Source: Sipunculus nudus
Lineage: Eukaryota; Annelida; Sipuncula; Golfingiida; Sipunculidae
Direction of reading: 5' to 3'
Assembly (NCBI GenBank): GCA_026874595.1
Contig: CM049309.1
Span: 17,872,576 to 17,936,575, forward strand
DNA: 64,000 nucleotides
Part shown: positions 12,528 to 26,623 of the stretch, in pieces
Layout of the letters: each line of letters begins with the position of its first letter
Numbering within the stretch: the first letter of the stretch is position 1
Position numbers and translations under genes: made by a program
The notes under the pieces: generated by a model
Told to the model about the DNA's origin: nothing
Seen by the model: the letters and a program-made list of their open reading frames with translations, nothing else
Databases searched by the model: none

Positions 12528-12700
12528 GTGCGGGCTGAAAGCTAAATATGCGGGGCGGGTGCGGGTTAATTTATTCTTTATAGGCACGGGGCGGTGCAGG
12601 GCGGGTTTTTACAACATCGAGGCGGGGCGGTTGCGGGCTGAGGGTTTGTTTTGCGGGGCGGGTGCGGGCTCTAAATTCCGGCCCGCGCAGGGCTCTATTA
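12528..12700. repeat. GC-rich repetitive tract (GCGGGGCGGGTGCGGG)
   Basis: Several copies of GCGGGGCGGGTGCGGG-like blocks separated by AT-rich spacers, ending GGCCCGCGCAGGG. It is abruptly richer in GC than its surroundings. GGGGCGGG is an Sp1/KLF-type box, but the irregular tandem order suggests a repeat. Confidence 0.55.
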
Positions 12701-13861
12701 CACACCCAGGGGTCTGCAGTTGCGGCTGACACTTCGCCTGGCTGACACCAGGAATATTAAAAAAAACTATACATACTTAGAGTAAGTATTGGATAAGACA
12801 GTATAAAAACGGATTAAATTACATCCAACAAGAACATCTTTTAATTTTTTAAATAACAAATTATGAGAAAGGAGGAGCAATTGTTATACTGAGGCTGTTA
12901 TATTCCAGTTCATTCCATTATATCTCCCAAATGTGACGAAAGTGTATAATGTTTTCCTATTGCAAGTCGGTTTGCAAATTTACGAGAAAAGAGTTTTGAA
13001 AGGTGAGGGTAAGTGTATAATTAACTCGTAAACCAATAATTGAATTTTGGAATTAATTTAGATCATCATGTTATATTTGTAATTCAAATTAATTGTGACA
13101 TAAGGCAATTCCCTTGTGTCAGAGAGGGCCATAGGTATTAATTGGCAGTAAGGGCCGCTTTGAACTGGAGTTTACCTGTGACACTTTGTAGAAGAACACA
13201 GGAGATCTTAATTTGGATGATTGGGATGATTGCAAATTCAATTGTTTATTTTCTTTTATTTCTATTCAAATTCACAAAATTTTCAAATGCAGTTCAACAA
13301 TCTAGATTCGATCAATACCAACTCAATTTAGAATCGATCACCATTAAGCCTCAATGTCTGCATGTTTTATAACTACTCGCCGCATGGGGTCCGAGTACAT
13401 GCATGGACCGTTGAGAGGCATGCAGAGAGGTTCACCAGTGGATCAATAAATGTAATAACATACATCCAGCTGGGCCTGAGAGGGTGTTTAAAATTTCAAA
13501 TATTTTACCAAAGATATTATATTATATTATAATATATTACATGTATATTGTATTTAAAAAAAGAACCTTATATTATTTTATAAAGAGGTGCTGACCGGAC
13601 CACCCCCTGACAGTGGGTCTACTACATATTTTGTTTCTTTACGTAAAAGTTACCTATAAACACAAGTACATCATTCAAAACCAGGATCGCAAGATGAATA
13701 CTTATCACATAAAAGGAATTCAACATTAGCACAGACCATTACATCATAGAAGAGGCGGTCCAGTGGAGGGATAGGAGGTATCTTATGTTGCCGGTCCAGT
13801 CCGGTTAAGCTTACAATCGTGGAAATGACCGATCCAAGCGGTCCGGTTGGCACCTCTAATT

Positions 13862-13945
13862 TTATTGTGTCGTATAGTACAGTATATGGTATAGTAGAGC
13901 AGGGCATAGCATAGCATAGTATGGTATAGTATAATATTGTACAGT
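13862..13945 (+). repeat. Imperfect TATAG / CATAG pentanucleotide tract
   Basis: Runs of GTATAGTAC, GTATAGTAG, GCATAGCATAG and GGTATAGTATAAT. A decayed microsatellite upstream of SKP2. Confidence 0.6.
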
Positions 13946-14344
13946 ATATTTCATAAGGACATACATGTATAAACATTTTAATATTTCACAGTTTTTTTAC
14001 GTATCAGATTTTAATATTTCATAGTATAGTATTTACTATATAACCATTCCTATATTTATTGCTAACTTTAATAATTATTCGATATTTATTCCGATGTACC
14101 AACATAATTAATTATAAATATACGATTTATTTCACTCTATAGAGAGCCGAAAATGTTCCAGGGATAAAAGATTAATCTCATGCAATTTTAATTTGATATA
14201 TGATCAAAAAGTTTCCGTTGGGTCTATTATCAGCAAATCCCGAAGGACCTATTTATTCATGTGCTAAACATAGAAAACATATCTGAACTTTATAACAAAT
14301 TCATGCCTAGTTTAAACTGATCTTGTTTCAATAAACGAATGCTG

Positions 14345-14368
14345 AAATAATAATAACAATAATAATGA

Positions 14369-14426
<58 letters not shown>

Positions 14427-14493
14427 TTTATGATAATATTAAAATAATAATAATATAATAAAAATAATTAAAAAAAATAATAATAATAATAAA

Positions 14494-14545
<52 letters not shown>

Positions 14546-14595
14546 TTAATATTATCATAAAAATAATAATAATAATAATATTATCATTATTATAT
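14345..14595. repeat. Long inverted TTA/TAA trinucleotide array
   Basis: Two (TTA)n runs (about 14365-14426 and 14495-14545) and flanking AATAATAAT runs form a near palindrome. TGATAATATTAAAATAATAA and its complement flank the centre, so the arms can fold into a long hairpin. It lies about 450 bp upstream of the SKP2 start. Confidence 0.8.
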
Positions 14596-14939
14596 ATAGT
14601 ATAATTACACTTGTTAAAGGTTAAAATTAATATGTCAGGATCGTTGTATTTTACTTGGAATAGTTTAACTTGACTTTTTGCCAGATGCGTGTGGGCGTGC
14701 GTTTGTCACCCCTTTATTGCCATAAACATGGAAACGGACCTTTAATCTCTGTTTAAAAGGCAATGGGCAACATTTCTATTAGTAGGGATAATATGTTTAT
14801 AATATTTAAACCCCCTGTAATGTTACAAAAGAATAATACGATATTCCATTGCGCAAACGACGCATGCATGCATGCACAGGTTTACGAGAATCCTCCAAAA
14901 CCTCTGAATTTTAGTAAACGGGCACTGCCGGAACTTGGA

Positions 14940-15055
14940 ATCAGCCAATCAAATGCCCGAACAATCACCAGCTTCGGCAGGCACCGACGAGTCCCGACAA
15001 GTTCCGACAAGTTGGTTTACGAATAGTTTCGACCCGCGGACATAGAGATGGCGGC
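14940..15055 (+). promoter_or_regulatory. SKP2: Probable SKP2 promoter and start context
   Basis: A CCAAT box lies at 14945-14949, about 100 bp before the start. GAGATGGCGGC across the start codon resembles a YY1 site of the type that overlaps translation starts of TATA-less genes. GC content rises locally and no TATA box is seen. These are motif matches only. Confidence 0.4.
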
Positions 15056-15136
15056 AAAAGTACAACCAAGCATGGGGCGAGAGGATAGTTACCCAATACG
15101 GAATGCTCCGAGAGCTCCCAGAAAGCAACAACACAG
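15048..15136 (+). CDS. SKP2: SKP2 exon 1
   Basis: Start codon with G at -3 and +4; 29 codons plus two bases. Starts MAAKVQPSMGRE and ends in a basic stretch. Donor AG|GTAAAT. The intron that follows is 11.7 kb. Confidence 0.85.
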
Positions 15137-18100
15137 GTAAATACAATCTATAGATATATTTCATATGTTACATACAGGCGTATTTGTGTTTAATATCTAT
15201 AGTTTTGCAACAACAGCGGGACAAACCGCGTGTCACCTCCTATAAAGGCTGGTTGACATATCGCGGAGTCCCCGGTCTGGTATGTGTGACGACACAGTTT
15301 GTTTACATGAACACATGGGCATCCAAATTTATTATTATTCCTTAAGGTATTATACATTTAAATCTATTTTTCATGCCGTATATATCGAGTAAAAGCAGTT
15401 ATTTATTACTCGACTTTTTAACAAGCATGTAAATAATAGACTCCAATATTTATTACATATAAGCACTCGTGACCTCTGACCTCATGACGTTGAACTCGAC
15501 AGAGTACAGTTGCGTTAGATTGAATGGAATTAATCTCTAGTAGCATTAGGTGCACCCGTGTTGGGGCACAGGATACATTAAATGGGTTAAACATGTGACA
15601 TGGATACATTGACATGAGTCAAGCTGTAAGGTCTACGGTCAAATCGTTTTTAAGTACTCAATCATGTAACTTTGTCAGTAGTCCTATACAGTTATAAAGG
15701 GGTGTGGCATTAGACTTTGAGATATATTTGTTTTGACAGTCATAGAGGTAGATCTATATTTCTTATATCACTTTGAGACCTTATCTGTCTTCTCTTCAAA
15801 TATCTAAATATACATGTATAGCTGTGCTGACTTATTATATTATAGATATAAACATCCCTGTAAGGCTATATACCATACATTACTGGTACTTGGTCTGTGT
15901 CAAATAATATCAGTTGGAAGAGTTTATGTATATGTAAATAAGTCTACATATATACAGTCCAACTATATAAACAATATGTGAGTCAAATTTAATGGGTCAA
16001 AGTTAAAGTGAATGTATGTTGTTTTCAGTTTATTAAAAATTTTATGACAAATTACAGACAGTTGTATATATTACAATTATTTTCATAAATAAAGAGTAAT
16101 ATATCAATTTCATTAATGATATTTTAAGAGACATTCTGTTCTGTCCTTTCAACAAATTTCTTCATTGAAACATGTCAAGGCTTATTCTTTCATATGCCTT
16201 TTTAAAGGCTTTTTCTTAAAATTATACTGATAAAGTTTTAAAGATTATGTTTATATATTTTTACTATTTTTGTTTGTATGATATTCTGGTGATAAATTCT
16301 CTCTCTCTCTCTCTGTACCTGTTTTTGGATACAATCCAAATCTGAAGTTTTAAGTCTGTGTCTGATCATTCAATATACAAATGTTCATCTCACATGACTG
16401 TGTTTGTTTTACATCTTCCCTTTTTATAAGTGGGATATTATAAACCAGATTTGGTTTGTGTAACATGTGGTACAGTGTAACACAGTAAGGCAGTTCAAGA
16501 AGTGAAATTAATTTATTACAAATGTGATAAACTTTTAAGCATCTCATATTCAGGGAATAATTTACTGGTGGAAAACTGATTAGTGATCACAGCCTAATAG
16601 AACTGCAAAATCTTTAGCAGTTTATGACTTTTATTAGCAGTTTTAGCATTGGCTTTATTTGAGCCTTTCTTCATGAAAAACATAACAAAAAATAAAATTG
16701 TTGCAATATCATAATTTTGTGGACAGGAGCACTCTATGCAAACTGCATGAACCAAATTCTACCAATTCATAAATTCTTTATCCCTTTGGTAAATTTGGTT
16801 CAAACAGTCAAACACATCTGAAGTTTTCAGTTGTCATGGCTTCCTCAAAGTTCTTCATTTTCCTTGTTGGGGCTGCCTTTTTATATCTGAAACTTGATGC
16901 TTATCCAGGTAAATTATTCCCTGATATTTTAATTAATATATGATAAACAGCAAAAAACATACCTTACTAGTACTACAAGGGGGTTTGAATTATCCTGTAT
17001 GTAATTAACAATTAATGTTTCAATTAGGCATTTGGCACGAGACCATGAGAAAATGGTAATTAAGGGACTGAATCATTAGCAATATTAGAGTATGTGCCTG
17101 GGCTATTGAGTATACATGAGTGTACTTAAAGGTCTGGTGAGCTAATTGCTCCTCTTATTTGATATATACACCTTGTCAGAGCAGAGTTCTGGTATGTTCA
17201 TGCATGTTTTCAACTGTTACTTCAGGCTCAATAGGTGACAGTTGTGTTAAGTGGGTGGATGCCAGGAATAATAGGTTAGTCTCCAATCAGGTGCAACAAC
17301 CTCCACCAACAGGTTACGGCAATAAATAAAACTCGGAAGTCGGAAGTCGGAAGCCTTCGGAAGTCGGAAGCCGTTTTAATTTGTACTATAATGTTTAAAA
17401 TAACGATCATACCAACACTTTTTCGTGTTAAAATGTAAGATATAGACCCCCTTTGCAAAACCAGGAAGTTGCACAAACGTATATTCCCATATATGAAAAT
17501 TAAAGCATTTTTAATGCGTCGGAAGCCTCTCGGAAGTCATCCTGAGGTGTCAGATGATGCTCAAAATGCATAAAACTCGGAAGTCAAGACCATAGCACCA
17601 ACCGACAATGACGCAGAAAAAGTCTTGCACAATTCCAGATTTTGATTAAAGTGATATTTATGTATTTGAATAAAATCATAATGTATATAATTAAACATAA
17701 TGATATATAAAATATATAAAAAAATAAATGTTGAAATATACATTCAAATGTAATACATTATATATCATATCGTGACGTAATATTTTAATATGGAATGTTA
17801 TTTTTTATAAATAAAAATGTAAAAGCATTTTAAATTTCGTAATTTTATCAAAATGGTGTAATAATGCTTTTAGAATAGAATATTATATCATATAAAAAAA
17901 TTAAGTATAACTTAAACAACATTTATTTGTATTATAATTATTTTACATATATAAGACTATTCAAATATTTGATAAAATACATAAATTTTTATATTAATGT
18001 AAAATAGTATCAAACTGTCGCATCCTTGCAGGAACTGGTAAAACCGTAAGAAAAGTCCATTCAGTTTTGTAATAATAAAACTAATTTATTTTATCCATTA

Positions 18101-21100
18101 GGGTGCTATATACAATATAAATGAAACTAAATTTTATCCATGCATTAGGATGCTTTATATGGAACGCATATAACTCTCCAAGGCTTGCTGAATACTGATC
18201 ACCCAACGTATCAGGAAACATTTTTAGAACATTGCACAGACAATTTGCATAAAACATTATAAAAACACTTCCAAAATATTTCGAAAATTAAAAAATATGT
18301 AAAACTACATATAACTGTGAAAGATTAAAAAAAAAGGCATGTGATGTTGCAAAAACATTGATATATCTTGATATAGTATCTTTATATTTTAATTTTAGCT
18401 TAATCAAAATAATTTATGTAGGAAGGATATAACATTATTATATGATTCCATAGAACATTTTTTTAATTTTACACTTTAAAGCCACATTCTGTTTTGGAAA
18501 CATTTTAAGAACAGCTTCATAAAATGTTTATGCTAACTAAAGATCAGGCAATAAGAACAAGGAAACGCGTGTGCCTTTAAGGTAACGTAATGAAATATTA
18601 CATAGATTGTAATCAATTACAAACTAATAGGAGGAATCGCCACCTAAAATCTTTTCTGCCATCTGTTATCCATTTTATTTGTTAGAATAACTCGCTAGGT
18701 GGAGGTGATAAATTATCACATAAATGAATGGATATATAAATACTCATATTATATACAATTTAATAATTTCATATATTAATTTATATTGACTTATATAACT
18801 TTGTCTTTCTTAATTTAGGAATATTGATTATATTGTACTTTTATAATATATGATATTTTATCATATAATATAATTTAATATCAAATTATATCGCTGTTGA
18901 ATGAATATATAATTATATCTGTTATTATCAATTATATATATTTGTTATTTAACACATTGTGTATATATTTTAGTATACTTGTTATTATGTAATTATATTT
19001 TGCATCATGTATGTATTTGTTCAATGAAAAAAATAGAGAATACCAAAACAAATCTGTTTTGTATTATACTGGGTTTTTTTTATTTATTATTATAGTATTT
19101 TATATTCATGTTTTACATTTCAATATCAATTTATATATTATTTTGTTATTTATATACATTTTGATTTTATTCAAATACATATATAAATATTACCTAAATT
19201 AATATTTGGGTTGATGCAAGACCCTTTTTGTGTCGTTGTCGGTTGGTATACTGTGGGTTGACTTCCGAGTTTTATGCATTTTGAGCATCATCTGTCACTT
19301 CAGGATGACTTCCGAGAGGCTTCCGACGCATTAATTATGCTTTAATTTTCATATATGTTAATATATATCTTTGAAACTTTCTGGTATAAAAAAGGGTGTC
19401 TATATCTTCCGTTTTAATACAAAAACTTGTCGATTTGTTCGTTATTTTTAAAATTATACTAAAAAATAAAACGGCTTCCGACTTCCGAAGGCTTCCGACT
19501 TCCGACTTCCGAGTTTTATTTATTGCCACAGGTTACTCTTATCAATTACCGTGAAGAGTAAATCAGATCTGTCCACACAGGTCCCTGGTCAGAATAGACC
19601 TCAGGAAAGTCTGGGCCACTGTGTCTTATGTCTGCCTGCCAGTTCAGATATTTATGTGTCTACTGGCCTGATGGTGATAACTAATTATAATCTGTATTTA
19701 AGAAATATTTATGAAAACATATAGTATAATATATTTATTATATTTATGTATGTGAAAATACAAAACTGTGTTAGTCATGGGATCATGTCCACCCATGCAC
19801 TGTGCCACAGATCATTGTACACATGTTTACACATACATACTGTGATACGCTTTAAAATATACACAGGGTTAAAATATTGCAATTTTTCACATTTTCATTG
19901 TTTTCCTAGTAGTTTCATTTTTGCAATCATACTAAAGAGTTATCTACACAATGTATATACTATATTGTTAAAAATTGTTGTTGAACAAAATCTTAGGCTT
20001 ATTGTGTTAGACAGGAACCCCAGTGTTACAAGGAAGACTGAAAGCCACAGTATACATTAATTCATTTATTTATATATTCTGTTCATTTCACCAGAGGGAA
20101 TGTCACATACAATACACAGTGGTTGTTAAGAGGATACCATTGAAACTCTGGTACATAATAGACCTCAGTGTTTGAAATTTGTCCATATGAATTATTGAAC
20201 CATCTGCAGGTCTGAACCAATTAATGTAAGATTATATAAGGGACCCCCCTTCTGTCTACAAGTTCAATATTGACTATATGGATCCTTGATGTTCTTGGGC
20301 TGTATTTCAGGGATGTCCCGGTTGTATTAAATATAAATATACAGAAGAATGTGACATGGTGCTATCCCTATCATATGTCTGTACATAGGGAAATTTTATA
20401 CATTTGAAATACAGCAGTGTGCTGTGGTTGGCTTTACTTTAAGGTTTCACATTTTCAGCATTTTGCGAAGGTTCCCTTTTTGTGATCTCACAGAAGACCT
20501 ATACACAGAGTATGTTCATTTTAATGTCAGTTAATTATATCAGATATTATGTGCACAAAATTTTATTAACCAAAAATATTGTTCACTAATTATGGGCAGA
20601 CATCTGGAAAGATCTGATTTCATTAGAATAGCAACCTTTGAACACACAAGATCATAATTTATTCATAATGTCAACCTTTCAGTTTTACGTTTCAACTTTG
20701 CTTTGGATTGTGGGACCATTTATTCACGAAGGTGTTATTTTTGTGATAATTCCGCTTTTCCAAATTTTGCTAATTTGAACCCTTGCAAAACAAAAGGCTA
20801 CCACAGTATGCAGTGTCATTATTTACTATGCAAGCCTTTCATGGAAACTCATGATAACTACATACCAGAACATCATCTTCCTGGAGATTGATTCTAGCAA
20901 AATTCATGCATATTCAATGAAGTCAGAGGTCACCACGCTTCTTTGTGGTGTCACTGCAATAAACTTACCAGGAATATGATGGATTTTGATGAAACTCAAC
21001 AGAAATATTAACCAGTATAATATCTTGCGTAAGTTTGGTTCCTTGTGAAATCCATGCATATTTAATGAGGTCAGAGGTCCCCAGACTTTGTAACATCGTG

Positions 21101-24100
21101 ATGAATAACTAAAATCCGATGGATTTTCATAAAACTTATTGGAAATATTTGCCAATGGATTTGCTCACTGGAATCAAAATTTTGACAATCCACACAGGTC
21201 AGAGGTCACAAGATATACAGTTGGCACATAATGCACTCTTATAGTGTTCTTGATTATAGACATGGGGAGAGAATTTTATCAATGAGTTACAACCACAGAA
21301 TTTTTATATTTTTTCAAAGGAAATTAATTCATGGAGCATTACTTCATGAAACATATAACAGATTCAGAGCAAATTTTAGCTCAGCTGACTATAAGTCATC
21401 TGAGCTATAGTCCTTTCTGAGTCCTTTGTCCATCGTCCGTCTGTCAACAGGGCACGTTTAAAAACCGTTGAACCTATGAATCCAAAATTTTGTATACAGT
21501 TAGATATCCCCAAAATCTCCTTCCATACCAAAAATTGCTTCACTAGGACTTCGTTCCTTTGAAATATTAAGGAAAAACCTCCATTTTCCATTTAAAAGCT
21601 ATTATACACTTCAAGGCTGCCTAATATCAAAACCACTGGTCTGTTTTTGATTATATTTAGTATTCATATTTTTCCATACATTTTCTATTAACATACCAAA
21701 AATTAGGTTAGTATTGAGTAAATATTGTTTTGAAGTTATGGGTCCAAATATAATGCAATCTTTAAAAAATCAGGAAATATATTCACTTAAGATGAGAATT
21801 GCTGAAGCTGGAGACTTTTTTTCAGGGATTTAACTTTATTAAATCAAGATTCGGTTGTTAACCCAAAATTAGATCTGAATTTTGCAAATTTTTTAAGTTG
21901 TTAGCATAAATAAAAAATCAATACCTAAATTTTGGCCAGCTTTGGCTGCGGCACGTTTTTCCCCTGTAAGCACTGTTGATTTAAATTTCACAGCATATAT
22001 ACAAAAGGATTTAATCTTTTAAAATCTTAAATTTCAAAGGAATTGATTGAAAAGAGAAGCTTTATTTCAAGTTTTCATTCACCAGGTGGTGCATAAACTA
22101 GATGAATTCATATAATTTTCTGTATTTGATTCATTCTATTCTAGGCTGTGCTACATTTTGGATTTTTTATTGTACCACCAGGGTTACAATGACTAAAGTG
22201 CACATTTAATTGTGTCCACAAAGTGGTGTATTGCTATATGAAAGTGTTCATCAGATAAGTAATTCTTTACTTCAGAAGAGTAAAAATGTCACCAGATGTG
22301 AAATTGACTATTAATTCCAGTAAAAAATTATAGCTGAGATAGTAATTAGCACAATGATGTTGTTTTTCCCTCATTCAACTAACAGTGTGTATACTTTATT
22401 TGAAAAGATGGTTTTATTTTATCAGATTTACTGATCTTTTATATCGGTTAATAAAATTAAGCATTTACTGAAAGCTCCAATGTACAAAACTTTTTAATAG
22501 TGATTCAAGGAGTAATCTTGAAGATGCATTGCAATGTTGTGGCATTATTTTCTTTTAAATTCAGTTTAAACATGTGTGATTAAAAAATAAAAATATATAT
22601 GTGTATGCATAATATGAACCAATATAAACTACACTCCGGATAAATAATGATAACAACTTAGATTTCTGATATTTTAACTTATATTTTCAGATATTTTTTA
22701 TTACAAATGTATAAAACTTGTAAATAACAAAAAAAATGAATCTGATAAAAACTTAATGGAAAAAGTGGATATGCTTAAAAAAATAGGCTAAAATATAAAC
22801 TTAAATGCATTATATCCTTGAAAGTGAAATAAAGGTATTAGTCCATTCTGTCCACTTGCTTGTCTATCTGTAAATTTTTCATATGCATCACAGTATCTCA
22901 GAACTTTTACTGTTTTTCTTCATGACATTCTTCTCAGAGTATTAGTTTTGCAATCATATATTTTGAACTTTACTATAACCAAGTAGGAGGGGCCCCTTTC
23001 AGCTTAGCTTCTCATATGCTTGTATATATGAAAAACCTTACAACAGAATATTTTGCATTTGCAAAAATTTCAACTTCAGCTGAGCGCCTTGACCCATGGG
23101 TACCTTGTTTTATAAAGAATCACTGAATTATTAATATTAGCAAGTCAGGTGCTGAAGAGTGATAAAACAGATTTCATTATTCTTAGATCTGTTTCTCTTT
23201 GAATTTTACTTCAGGTGAAAACCTCAGAATTAATAAACACTATGTAGGCCTTTTTGAAACCCCAGTATCAGTAATTGATACTTGAGTGGTCTGCTCTTAT
23301 TGGAATCCGTCAGATCTTCTCTCCAGCCTTCATCCACCACCCCTCATGACTCTGTTTTAAATTTATTCGATACCTAACAAACTGTTCATCCCTTGTTATA
23401 AAGAAAATTTAAAACCATTGGATATTGGGACACAAAACCTGCACAGAAGATAGGGTTCAAAGTTGGTGCCATGGAATGTTAATTAAAACTGTGTTATTCC
23501 TGGGAACTTTTTAAGTGAAAATATTTTGAAAAACACCCTGGACATCATAATATTGCTATCTTGACTATAAAAATAACACACAACAATCATGCAGCCCCCA
23601 GGCCTTTGATGTACATTATGATTAGCAATCCAAAGATAGCTATAATTTCACATGCTATGTCTTAGTGTTAACATATGTGCTCTTAAAAACCTAAAAAAAC
23701 GCATTCTGGGGTTTTTCTAACTCTTGGATTTACACCAAAATTAAACTTCTTGTACATTCTCTTAATACCAACCTATATGATAAAATTCAGTTACATTGGT
23801 AATACCATCACACAGTCACACACACCCACAGAATCAAGTGAAAACAATAACCCTCGCTTCGCATAGGTTAAATTTATTACTACTTGCTTGTGGGCTATGT
23901 AACTAATTGCCTCAACTTCTAACTCTCTCATTTAAGACTCAGAATTACTCACTTGATACTTAATTATTTAATTTTCATCACCTATAATCAGAAGATACTT
24001 GTGTTATTTATAATATCTTAATTCAGTTTGTTTTATGAATACTGTTTTAAATTTTATCAAAGAATTTTTAATAAGCACTTGCATAAAGTTAACAGACCAG

Positions 24101-26561
24101 GGCCAAAGGTAAATAAAAACCTAGTAAAATTTATAGGAGAACTTTCATTACACCATGGCCCCTTTAGACCCCCATGTATTTGATCTGTACAGGTCTGTGG
24201 AGTCCCAAGACAAGATTGATATATTCTCAACAATAACAGCACTGTTAAACTGTTATCTGTGGTTCAAAGATTGATAATACTTATGATTTTTTTTATCATC
24301 ATCCTATAATTGACAAGAGTTTAAACTTGCTCTGTGCTGCCTTGGGTCCTTGTCAGATTCTTAATATTATTGGCGCATGTTAGAAAAATTAATAGAAAAT
24401 AATGAATATACTCTGCAGATTACTTTATACTACCATGTTATAAATGGAGCCCAGTGAAATGCTTAAAAGTGAAAATTAAAAAAAAAATGACCCTACGAAT
24501 AAGAGACAAACGACTCTATGTGCTGGATTTTTTCCACTGGTCTTGTTATAGCAATGTGCATAACAATCATACATCCAGCCATTTGACTAATTTTTTTTTT
24601 CATTCCACTTGAGAGTGCAAATCAACAATAGACCAGGGTTGTTCAAACATTAATTCAGGTACATGTTTACATAGAAATACGGTTATACCAATATTTGATT
24701 GGCTGTATACCTGAACCCCCCCCCCCCCCACCTATATCAGGTATTTGTGTCTGTTGGTGTCTTATGTATTTGCTGATGTTATATTTATGTAGACAAATAC
24801 AGTGTTTACTCTGCAAGCCACAACAAGCCCCAGAAGAGCTGTTAGAGAAATGATGTGTCATAAACAACAGGGTGGTCATTGTTTAAGTATCGTAGTAGGC
24901 AAGACTGTGTGTTATTAACCTTGAGCTATGCCAGGTAGAATGGAGTATATTACACATAAACAACTCCACCTTTATGGACCTTGTGAGTGGTCTCTGTTTA
25001 ATGCGTGTGGGTCATACCTATTGATTTAGATAGTACTCCTGGTTACTTAACAAGCCCAGACAGGTACCCTAATTAACATACCTACCTGCTGATCACAATA
25101 CCTGTTACAAATACTCAGCCAGTCCAGTTATTACATTAGAGCTACGCCCAATCAGCTGACGCTAGCGTCAGCACAGTGAGAGAATGCTCTACCTACATGA
25201 AAGCTACAATTTTCTCATTAGCATCTGATTAAACCAGCTGCCTCATCAGCAATGCCTTCATTCATGGATAATCTATGTATTTGTTTACCTTATATGGTAT
25301 GTCTGCATGTATAGAGAGTGGGTAATATACAGTCCCTGTGTCTAAGTGCTAGTGGTATTGGTATGTCAAAGTGTGGCGAGTTGGCACAGGTACGGGATCA
25401 AGCTTGGTCAATATCAGCTCCTCTAGTCGTATTCCAAAAGGACTTTGCCTCAGTGTGGGCTGCCTGGATCACTGTACATGTGTCTCATAAACAATACGTA
25501 GATCACATTTCTGGATGTGATGCAAATCACTAAAAATTGGATGTCAGATTCAACTAGTTTCCTTCTCTCTCTCTCTCTCTCTCTAATGTTACATTTCAGT
25601 ATTAACTAGAAATCTGCATTGTTAACCGTGACCTGAACTGGTAAGCAGGTCAATTGCATGGTGCACGAGGCTTGAACGTGTTTGCATTCACTTTGGTACA
25701 TATTCCAGGGTTCATTCATTTATATGTGTGATTCACCTTTGTAAATATTCCTGGATGTCATTCCTGGATCCAAATCATGAACCAGGCCTACACCACAATT
25801 ATTTTCAGCCTGCTGCCAAGCACTGGAGATTACCAAATATTTATAGACCTGAATTAATGAATCAAGTCCAAAATAAACTTTGAAACAGCATATTTGTTAG
25901 GTTTTATATCAATTTCCTTAATTTTGCATGTAAAATGCATTGAAATTATTGATTATTGGTCCCGTATAATTATAATTCAATTAATTTTGTAAAATACCTA
26001 CATTGTTGGGATTTCAGATAAACGGTCAAATTTTTGGTTTTCGGTTTTCAATTTCTGATGAATGATTTTTCGGATTTACAGTGTTTGGATAAAATGATGC
26101 AGTACTGTAGTTAAACATATTTCAACAAACAAATGTAACACAGTTATGCTACTTAAAGTGAAAGTGCCTCAGTGTCATGGTTAGTGTACAAACATCAAAA
26201 CACAGAGAAGGGACTGTCATTCTTGTTCAAAATAATAGGTTTGGGAGACCATTGTTGTTTATGAACTGTAGGATAAAAAGAAATTATCATAAAAAAATTA
26301 TATACAAAATTAAGATGAAAATATTTAATTCATTCAAGGCCTTTGTTTGAAAATGTTGGCATGAATTTCAGAGAAACTCGCTGATTTTGTTGTCATATCT
26401 GAAGACTGAACATATTTTGCTGTGAATAAAGTAATGCTACATTAATATAAAATGAGGGTTTTGTCTGCTTTATTCCTGCATTGTTATCAGCTTGCCAAAA
26501 AAAAAAAAACAAAGAGATTGATACCATTTTGCTCTCCTTGAAAAAGCAAACTTTTTTTATA

Positions 26562-26623
<62 letters not shown>

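Larger units (their letters stand above)
11644..14939. other. ANKRD29-SKP2 head-to-head intergenic region
   Basis: 3.4 kb between the two start codons. It holds ANKRD29 5' flanking DNA, a GC-rich repetitive tract (12528-12700), a pentanucleotide tract near 13862-13945 and a large TTA/TAA inverted array. No exon was found. Confidence 0.6.

Noticed and set aside
19011-19202. Phe/Ile/Tyr-rich frame resembling a membrane protein
   Set aside because: Extremely AT-rich interior of the MULE-like element; composition alone gives such residues.
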